DNA of 39,618 bases from a virus. Made by a program: the position numbers and the translations under genes. The notes under the pieces were generated by a model. It did no database searches. It was not told the origin of the DNA and was given only the letters and a program-made list of their open reading frames with translations. This document shows, piece after piece, positions 35,393 to 39,618 of this stretch. The stretch is taken from IMG/VR virus record IMGVR_UViG_3300046534_001254, positions 1 to 39,618 of that record; one strand, written 5' to 3'. Within the stretch, counting starts at the first letter, position 1. Every line of letters begins with the position of its first letter.

Positions 35393-35418
35393 GAGACCCC
35401 TAACGGGGTCTCTCTTTT
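35393..35418 (+). terminator. Terminator with UAAC loop
   Basis: GAGACCCC (35393-35400) pairs perfectly with GGGGTCTC (35405-35412) around TAAC, followed by TCTTTTCT. A CTCTC/GAGAG hairpin (35373-35386) precedes it. Confidence 0.85.
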
Positions 35419-35443
35419 CTCTGGACACACTACAGGAGCCTAC

Positions 35444-35725
35444 ATGGCAATCACTGAAAACAACATCGTTATGGGACTGGGAAAGATCGCACTCGGAACA
35501 GGATTCATCGGTCTTGTCTGGATGGTCAGCCCTATCCCGATTATGGAACTCATCCAGTTCGGACTGCTGGTCACGCTCCCAATCATTGGGCTGGCTGCTG
35601 CTCTTGGTCTCATCAGTCATGGCACAGTCCAGATGATTTGGAACAAAGAACTCACCGAACGAGTCAACAAATTCGTCAAGGAAAAGCGTGCTGAAAAGCT
35701 CGATAAAGACCTTGTCGTAGGATAA
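35444..35725 (+). CDS. Two-span membrane protein with basic tail
   Basis: The 93-aa product has hydrophobic segments at about residues 8-32 and 36-59 (LLVTLPIIGLAAALGLI), then a charged helical tail rich in Lys, Glu and Arg. This layout fits holins and small envelope proteins. No endolysin lies beside it, so a lysis role is only one possibility. It has a CAGGAG site. Confidence 0.55.
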   Translation: MAITENNIVMGLGKIALGTGFIGLVWMVSPIPIMELIQFGLLVTLPIIGLAAALGLISHGTVQMIWNKELTERVNKFVKEKRAEKLDKDLVVG

Positions 35726-35729
35726 CAAC

Positions 35730-35760
35730 GAGGACCCCTAACGGGGTCTCTCTTTTCTTT
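35730..35760 (+). terminator. Terminator with UAAC loop
   Basis: GACCCC (35733-35738) pairs with GGGGTC (35743-35748) around TAAC, with weaker outer pairs, followed by TCTTTTCTTT. Confidence 0.85.
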
Positions 35761-35791
35761 GGCAGAACCATGCCTACAAAAAGGAAAAACA

Positions 35792-36424
35792 ATGCGTAAT
35801 ATCATCGTAATTAATGGTGTCCTTTCGGCAGCTCTCGCCGGAAACACCTCAGACGTAGTTAGTGTCCAGTCAATTGTGGAAGAGGCTAACACCAGCCACA
35901 AGTACGTGTATCCGATGCGCGTCGAAAGCCGTAAAGGCGTACATCGTATCGTCTTCGGCGACGACATGTACAACGACAGGAACGACCTCAAGTCCGTGCA
36001 TACGAGCCGCGCACACCTCGGCATCTACGATGCACTATGCGACGCTGGCATCCCGAAGGAACAGCTCACATTCTCAAACATGCGGAAGGATGGTCGCGGA
36101 GGATTCAAGCCCAGTACTTGCATCTTCTTGAACCCGCCAGCTGATGCACGTCCTGGAACAGCAGCAGCAGCTGGACCTGTCGCTATGGATGACCTGGTCA
36201 CCGAATACTTCTCGCTCAGCGGAGACATCGACGAGTTCAGTAAGTTCTCGGACCGAAAGCTCCCTGAAGCGGCACAACGTGGTTGGCTCACGGCTCGTAT
36301 CAATGCTCTCAAGCCATCGACTGGCATTGACTTCGCAGCAGCTGCCGCCAAGTCTCGCGAGAACGCCTCTACGGTCGTCGCAGACCCGGCCACAGAGACA
36401 GAACCAGGCGCTGAAGAAGTCTAG
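35792..36424 (+). CDS. Soluble 210-aa protein, unknown
   Basis: The preferred ATG at 35792 follows AAAGGAAAAACA. Residues 1 to about 115 are mixed alpha/beta and contain a basic patch near FSNMRKDGRGGFKP. An Ala/Pro linker, a helical segment (about 130-175) and an acidic Ala/Thr-rich disordered tail follow. No family is recognised. It is a single-gene cassette ending in a UAAC-loop terminator. Confidence 0.6.
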   Translation: MRNIIVINGVLSAALAGNTSDVVSVQSIVEEANTSHKYVYPMRVESRKGVHRIVFGDDMYNDRNDLKSVHTSRAHLGIYDALCDAGIPKEQLTFSNMRKDGRGGFKPSTCIFLNPPADARPGTAAAAGPVAMDDLVTEYFSLSGDIDEFSKFSDRKLPEAAQRGWLTARINALKPSTGIDFAAAAAKSRENASTVVADPATETEPGAEEV

Positions 36425-36438
36425 CCCAGAGAGCAGCA

Positions 36439-36465
36439 GGAGCCCCTAACGGGGCTCCTCTTTTA
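36439..36465 (+). terminator. Terminator with UAAC loop
   Basis: GGAGCCCC (36439-36446) pairs perfectly with GGGGCTCC (36451-36458) around TAAC, followed by TCTTTTAC. It partly recalls the TTTACGG junctions. Confidence 0.85.
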
Positions 36466-36691
36466 CGTGGAAAAGGAGTACCCCATGTGACGGCTATCCC
36501 CTTCTTCTTGAAACGTGGATTTTGACGTGAACGCCCTAGGGCCCTTACGGTCCCTTTGTTTCTATGGCGGTGTCCTCCCACTGCAAAGGCTATAGGATGT
36601 ATTATTCGCGGATAGCTATCGTTAGGGTGACCGACTCCCTGACCACAACCCCCAATGGACTAGCAACTGGCAACAGCGGCTAGAAATCAAT
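36466..36691 (+). other. Intergenic region with a start-stop element and a second terminator-like hairpin
   Basis: AAAAGGAG is followed at normal spacing by ATG-TGA at 36485-36490, a start codon directly followed by a stop. A TTGACGTGAA element lies at 36521, then an imperfect AGGGCC/GGTCCCT hairpin (36538-36555) with TTGTTTCT. A GATAGCTATC palindrome is at 36611-36620. No larger ORF has a ribosome site here. Confidence 0.5.
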
Positions 36692-36967
36692 ATGTTTCGA
36701 TGTGAATTGATGGGCACAGTAAGCAAGCCAGGGACACCTGCTCGCATTCTTGTGTTTGAAGTACCTACTACTCATCCAGATCGTGAAGGCACGTACAAGG
36801 ATGAATTCGGCAACACCAACAGCGTCTGTATTGACCCTGGTGGCGAAGGGACTCGGATTATCCGCAGTCTCAAGATCGGCGTCATGGGAATGCATTACCT
36901 CGTCCGAGCGGATCCACATGATGTCTTGGAATTGGCTCCAGGCGCAACAACCTACCGGGTGCTCTAA
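36692..36967 (+). CDS. Small beta-rich protein, unknown
   Basis: The 91-aa product is beta-rich, beginning with CELMGTVSKPGTPARILVFEV, which could be an OB-type barrel but is not diagnostic. No good Shine-Dalgarno site is visible before the ATG. Its stop overlaps the next start as TAATG. Confidence 0.5.
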   Translation: MFRCELMGTVSKPGTPARILVFEVPTTHPDREGTYKDEFGNTNSVCIDPGGEGTRIIRSLKIGVMGMHYLVRADPHDVLELAPGATTYRVL

Positions 36968-37200
36968 TGGCTAAGGCAACGAAGGGAGCCGGACGTAAAA
37001 GCCGGTATGGACATTACGCAAACACCAACATGCGTGACCAGAACAAGCGTCGTCGCAACCAGTCTGTGATTACACGTCTTCAAAAGAAGTGTCGCTACTG
37101 GACAAAGCAATTGAAGATGAAGACGATCTCACTCGAAGAATGGACAAGCCGTACAGGTCGTCTGCTCAACGAGATTGAACGCGTCAATAAGTATACGTAA
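36967..37200 (+). CDS. Small very basic protein, possible nucleic-acid binding
   Basis: The 77-aa product carries many Lys and Arg residues, with a GAGRKSRYGHYAN start and a basic helix NKRRRNQSVITRLQKK, and a mostly helical second half. It is coupled to the upstream gene by TAATG. The charge suggests DNA or RNA binding. It is followed by a 200-base structured gap. Confidence 0.55.
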   Translation: MAKATKGAGRKSRYGHYANTNMRDQNKRRRNQSVITRLQKKCRYWTKQLKMKTISLEEWTSRTGRLLNEIERVNKYT

Positions 37201-37368
37201 TCCAGTGGCCTTGACCACGTGGAATAAGACCTTTGAAGCAAGGTTATATGTGGGTGAAATAGCTATTCCCACAGAAACACGAAGAACAATAGACCAATAG
37301 ACCAGTAAAGCCCTGAGATTCTCTGCAGAAATCTCCTGTGCATGGGGTCTCGTTCGCTAAGTGTTTGA
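37201..37368 (+). other. Structured non-coding stretch
   Basis: Four local hairpins appear in 168 bases: CCACGTGG (37215-37222), ACCTT/AAGGT (37229-37244), GTGGG/CCCAC (37250-37272) enclosing AATAGCTATT, and GAGATT/AATCTC (37315-37335) enclosing TCTGCAGA. No ORF with a ribosome site is seen. It might be a leader, an RNA gene or part of the 3' end of the upstream message. Confidence 0.45.
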
Positions 37369-37399
37369 ACGGCCACCTTCAGGGGTGGTCGTTCTTTTT
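37369..37399 (+). terminator. Strong intrinsic terminator
   Basis: ACGGCCACC (37369-37377) pairs with GGTGGTCGT (37384-37392), 9 bp with one G-U, then TCTTTTT. An AATAGGAG site and the next ATG follow at once. Confidence 0.85.
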
Positions 37400-37416
37400 A
37401 ATCAATAGGAGTACTA

Positions 37417-37650
37417 ATGTACGTAATTAAACCGTTGCCCGGCATGCCACAAACGCCTCTTGCCATCCTCCTACAAGATCAAGGTATTAGCCTACCTCGT
37501 GCAAGACATATCAGTATTGGATTCCCATTCATCCTAAATGATCACAGTGAAGCGCTTAGTAGGATCTTGCAAGTCAACGGATGGAACCTACAGCCAGTAG
37601 AAGTTATCCGAATCAAAGCAAAAGCAACCTTCACATTTACGGAAGAATAA
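37417..37650 (+). CDS. Tandem paralogue family, member A
   Basis: The 77-aa protein starts with MYVIKPL after an AATAGGAG site. It shares a plan with the next three products: a first strand MYxL(K/R), a variable loop, a helix ending in QG, an Ala-containing helix, a G-P-F turn (GFPF), and a second helix ending near a Trp. The family is not recognised. It is the first of four head-to-tail copies. Confidence 0.6.
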   Translation: MYVIKPLPGMPQTPLAILLQDQGISLPRARHISIGFPFILNDHSEALSRILQVNGWNLQPVEVIRIKAKATFTFTEE

Positions 37651-37651
37651 C

Positions 37652-37882
37652 ATCTACCAACTAAGAGACATAGGACGTATTCGCAGCGCTGGATGCATCA
37701 TTGGCTTGCTCATTGAAGCAGGAATGAACGCCCCCACAGTCAAAGAGATTGTTGGCGGCAAAACATTTAAAGCCGATCAAGCATCTTCTGAAGCTATCAA
37801 CAAAGTAATCGAAGACACAGGATGGTTTGTTTACATCGCCTGGGTACCCAACTTAACAGAGTGGAAACCATGTACAGACTAA
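37652..37882 (+). CDS. Tandem paralogue family, member B, ATC start
   Basis: This 76-aa frame has no ATG, GTG or TTG near its start, but its first residues IYQLRDI align with the MYxL starts of members A, C and D. The codon at that place is ATC at 37652, with GGAAG 6 bases upstream. It overlaps member C by 13 bases. Either a rare ATC start is used, or an ATG has been mutated or misread. The rest of the frame is intact and resembles its neighbours. Confidence 0.55.
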   Translation: MYQLRDIGRIRSAGCIIGLLIEAGMNAPTVKEIVGGKTFKADQASSEAINKVIEDTGWFVYIAWVPNLTEWKPCTD

Positions 37883-38097
37883 AACGATTAGGTAACTATT
37901 CATGTCCAGCTTATAAGGTAAGAGCAGAACTAGAGAGCCAAGGTTTTACTTGCAACCGCGCATACGCCTTAACATCTGGAAGTCCATTCATCTGCCCAGA
38001 GGACTCAGTAGGCTACCTATCAAATGCTATCTCTAGGTTTAGTTGGTTCGCCGAGGAGATAGACGCAATCGATATCACAGGATGGGAAAATGTATAG
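37870..38097 (+). CDS. Tandem paralogue family, member C
   Basis: The preferred start is the ATG at 37870 (MYRLKRLGN) inside member B, after GTGGAAACC; an earlier ATG at 37822 would give an unrelated 16-residue extension. The 75-aa product has the same plan, with GSPFICPED as the turn and a FSWFAEE segment. It overlaps the next start by 8 bases, so translation is coupled. Confidence 0.6.
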   Translation: MYRLKRLGNYSCPAYKVRAELESQGFTCNRAYALTSGSPFICPEDSVGYLSNAISRFSWFAEEIDAIDITGWENV

Positions 38098-38335
38098 GTT
38101 GGTAAGGCACACAAACGGTCGCAATCCAGAAGACTGTGCTAGCTACCTAATAACCCAAGGGCTATCTAGTGGATTTGCTTATCACCTGTCAAGCGGTGGT
38201 ATTTTCGAAGGCGACAAACTGGCTATGAAAACTCTAAAGAAGATGTTGCCTGCTTGGTGGCAGGTAAGAACGGCACTAGTCCTAGTACTTAAAACTCCTA
38301 ACTACCCTCTAACGGGTGCTTACAAAGGACAATAA
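38090..38335 (+). CDS. Tandem paralogue family, member D
   Basis: The 81-aa product starts MYRLVRHTN after GGGAAA. It keeps the L-x2-QG-L element and the Trp-Trp pair after the second helix, and has a longer C-terminus. It is the last of the four overlapping copies. Function unknown. Confidence 0.6.
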   Translation: MYRLVRHTNGRNPEDCASYLITQGLSSGFAYHLSSGGIFEGDKLAMKTLKKMLPAWWQVRTALVLVLKTPNYPLTGAYKGQ

Positions 38336-38337
38336 CT

Positions 38338-38613
38338 GTGCTCTATAACAGTAGAAGACCTTGGTCTAAACACATCATGACGATCACCAGAATCGAAGAA
38401 CGAGAGGGCGCTAAAGGCTGGGTGAATCCCGTGATGGTTCACCTACAAGACAATCAGGGAACTTGCCAGCATGGATATGGCGCCACCCAGATGGGAGAAG
38501 TCAGACGTGATATCGGAAAGGATCTAAAAAGCGCAGTAGGTTGCCTCGCAGAAGTGCGTTTTGGCATAAACTCACAAATCACTTCCATCACACTTATAAA
38601 TCGATCAGGTTGA
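38338..38613 (+). CDS. Small protein downstream of the paralogue array
   Basis: The 91-aa product starts with GTG at 38338 after AAAGGA, with an alternative ATG at 38377. It is beta-rich with a Gly/Asp-containing middle and ends in alternating strands (VRFGINSQITSITLI). It is not clearly a member of the paralogue family. Function unknown. Confidence 0.5.
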   Translation: MLYNSRRPWSKHIMTITRIEEREGAKGWVNPVMVHLQDNQGTCQHGYGATQMGEVRRDIGKDLKSAVGCLAEVRFGINSQITSITLINRSG

Positions 38614-38617
38614 GTAA

Positions 38618-38636
38618 GGGGCCTCCAAGGGGCCCC
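38618..38636 (+). other. GC-rich hairpin
   Basis: GGGGCC (38618-38623) pairs perfectly with GGCCCC (38631-38636). It is not followed by a U-run, so it is probably not an intrinsic terminator by itself, though it closes the upstream transcript region. Confidence 0.5.
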
Positions 38637-38659
38637 AAACTATAACCCCGAGGATTTTT

Positions 38660-38727
38660 GGAATAAACGTAGTTAGAACCGTGGAGCAACTCGACCAACT
38701 TGGGTCGCTGATGCTCCCTTTTATTCC
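38660..38727 (+). ncRNA. Candidate structured RNA with CGTAGTTAGAA box, copy 1
   Basis: A rod of three stems is visible: GGAATAAA/TTTATTCC (38660-38667 with 38720-38727), GGAGCA/TGCTCC (38683-38688 with 38712-38717) and CGACC/GGTCG (38692-38696 with 38703-38707), loop AACTTG. A 15-base left bulge carries CGTAGTTAGAA at 38668-38678. The same 11-mer lies before a hairpin at 39248. It ends just ahead of the ribosome site of the next gene, so a cis-acting leader is also possible. Confidence 0.5.
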
Positions 38728-38750
38728 CCGAACAGGCAAAAGAGGTCAAA

Positions 38751-39068
38751 ATGCGCTACTTACTAGTCACAGAAACAGAACAATTCATTGTAGAAACCGC
38801 TGACATACAAGATTATGCACTACGAGAAGGATACAAAGGAATACTTCTAAACCTAGATACACTAGAAACAAGAGTAGATAGCCCTGTCGTGAACCCTAGC
38901 CAACGACACCCAGGTCAGAAGTTCAAGCTAACAGTAAAAGGCGACGTTAAAGCGTACATTTGTACAGTTATCGACAAAGACCTTTATTACAATCACACCA
39001 GTTGCGCCGTTATCAGGTTCAAAAACATCAACTGCAAACTATACGATGTCACGTTACTACCAGTTTGA
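38751..39068 (+). CDS. Small beta-rich protein, unknown
   Basis: The 105-aa product begins MRYLLVTETEQF after an AAGAGGTCAAA site. It is beta-rich with an early acidic helix and a Cys-containing C-terminal half. The stop TGA overlaps a TTGACGTGAA element. No family is recognised. Confidence 0.55.
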   Translation: MRYLLVTETEQFIVETADIQDYALREGYKGILLNLDTLETRVDSPVVNPSQRHPGQKFKLTVKGDVKAYICTVIDKDLYYNHTSCAVIRFKNINCKLYDVTLLPV

Positions 39069-39074
39069 CGTGAA

Positions 39075-39163
39075 GCCCCCGATAGGGGGCATAGCTAAAA
39101 AAGGACCGTAGGTCCGTAGATATAAGCAGCCCCGATAGGGGCGAACAAGAGAACGAAGTTCTT
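39075..39163 (+). other. Cluster of four short hairpins
   Basis: Four perfect hairpins occur in 89 bases: GCCCCC-GATA-GGGGGC (39075-39090), GGACC-GTA-GGTCC (39103-39115), GCCCC-GATA-GGGGC (39129-39142) and AGAAC-GAA-GTTCT (39150-39162). The first and third share the GATA loop. The last is followed by CTTTT and may terminate. The array follows a gene stop directly. Confidence 0.5.
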
Positions 39164-39198
39164 TTGCTCTAAAGAGTTCTACTCTTGGAGAAAACAGG

Positions 39199-39227
39199 TT
39201 GGACTCCCAACGGATATGTAGTATAAT
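39199..39227 (+). promoter_or_regulatory. Candidate sigma70-like promoter
   Basis: TTGGAC (39199-39204) and a perfect TATAAT (39222-39227) are exactly 17 bases apart. The RNA start would be near 39234, just before the CGTAGTTAGAA hairpin, which would be at its 5' end. Confidence 0.6.
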
Positions 39228-39247
39228 TACCAGTAATTGGACGATAT

Positions 39248-39310
39248 CGTAGTTAGAAAGGGAAATATGGGAAGGAAAGAGCACCAGCTCTAAGCACTTC
39301 CCTATTAACT
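39248..39310 (+). ncRNA. Candidate structured RNA with CGTAGTTAGAA box, copy 2
   Basis: CGTAGTTAGAA (39248-39258) is followed by AATA/TATT (39264-39267 with 39303-39306), GGGAAG/CTTCCC (39269-39274 with 39297-39302) and AGAGC/GCTCT (39278-39282 with 39287-39291, loop ACCA). AGTTA may also pair with TAACT at 39306-39310. It lies 14 bases after a predicted promoter start, consistent with a short RNA or a 5' leader. Confidence 0.5.
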
Positions 39311-39392
39311 GATAAGCCCCTTCCTTACTCGACTTCGTGTAAAAGCCCAATAAGCCGTAGTAAATCTCTTAAACCCAACTAGGGAGAAGACT

Positions 39393-39566
39393 GTTGAAAC
39401 CCCTCTACCACGTCAGAGCGGAGAAACCACCTACGAACGCTTGGCCACAGCTAAGGCCCTTCACAGCCTCGCTATCGGCTGCTACAGACTCACCCAAACC
39501 ATCATGGACTCCAGATGCAATATCTTAGTTACCTACTACGACACAATCCGCAAGAAGCCGACTTAA
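39393..39566 (+). CDS. Possible small gene without normal start codon
   Basis: A 57-aa frame that looks protein-like (ATAKALHSLAIGCYRLTQ, ILVTYYDTIRKKPT) begins near GTT at 39393, 6 bases after AGGGAG, but has no ATG, GTG or TTG in phase there. The same ribosome site could serve a TTG at 39394 for a different 44-aa Pro-rich frame ending at 39528. I favour the first frame on composition. The next ATG follows 2 bases after its stop. Confidence 0.3.
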   Translation, partial: VETPLPRQSGETTYERLATAKALHSLAIGCYRLTQTIMDSRCNILVTYYDTIRKKPT

Positions 39567-39568
39567 CA

Positions 39569-39618
39569 ATGGATAAGCACGGTTACGTACAGTTAGAACA
39601 ACTTGTAGCTAATACCAA
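39569..39618 (+). CDS. Partial CDS at right edge
   Basis: An ATG at 39569 opens a frame that continues to the window end (MDKHGYVQLEQLVANT). It starts 2 bases after the stop of the previous candidate. Sixteen residues are too few to name a family. Confidence 0.35.
   Translation, partial: MDKHGYVQLEQLVANT

Noticed and set aside
35207-35728. 173-aa minus-strand ORF
   Set aside because: It spans two plus-strand genes and the terminator between them and lacks a ribosome site.
35393-36465. CRISPR-like array from the repeated CCCCTAACGGGG elements
   Set aside because: They are terminator stems spaced by whole genes, not regular repeats with spacers.
39057-39350. 97-aa minus-strand ORF
   Set aside because: It runs over the hairpin array and promoter on the other strand, has no ribosome site and no neighbours in that direction.

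Overview
The window looks like part of a large tailed-phage genome with a contractile (myovirus-type) tail. It carries a terminase large subunit, portal, prohead protease, major capsid protein, tail sheath, tube-like proteins and tail assembly chaperone, and no bacterial housekeeping gene. The host cannot be named from the sequence. Gene starts follow bacterial Shine-Dalgarno rules, often with an ATAGGAG-type site. I see no integrase, tRNA, rRNA, CRISPR array or insertion sequence.

Layout. Positions 1-27699 are one long minus-strand block of tightly packed virion and packaging genes, many joined by ATGA or TAATG overlaps. Read in transcription order (right to left) it runs: two small unknown genes; a Cys-rich gene and its overlapping partner (possibly one frameshifted protein, perhaps the small terminase); a 939-aa DEDDh-exonuclease/Staphylococcal-nuclease fusion; a Gly-rich membrane-active protein; an unknown; terminase large subunit; a second Gly-rich protein; four unknown virion-type genes; portal; protease-scaffold; a capsid-associated protein; major capsid protein with terminator; a small gene; an Ig-like protein; three connector-type proteins; sheath; three tube-like paralogues; two tail assembly chaperone-type genes; and the start of a large protein cut by the left edge, probably the tape measure.

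Positions 27700-27963 are a divergent intergenic region with a candidate sigma70-like promoter for the minus-strand block. From 27964 to the right edge every gene is on the plus strand. Most are small and of unknown function (several are membrane proteins), arranged in short cassettes that each end in an intrinsic terminator. Left of the polymerase gene the terminator U-run runs straight into TTTACGG, usually followed by a small hairpin whose first paired bases are the two Gs, then ATAGGAG and the start codon. This junction occurs eight times.

The main discovery candidate is the 1067-aa protein at 31891-35094. It carries an RxP...DxDGD signature and upstream Lys motifs of the two double-psi beta-barrels of multisubunit RNA polymerases and of the single-chain QDE-1/YonO/crAss-phage family. 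It is probably a phage-encoded single-chain RNA polymerase. The terminator style changes at this gene: TTTACGG junctions lie before it, and near-identical CCCC-U(A/G)AC-GGGG terminators follow it. The right end (36.4-39.6 kb) holds more small genes, including four tandem paralogues, one of which appears to start at ATC, and several structured non-coding stretches. Two of these share the sequence CGTAGTTAGAA.
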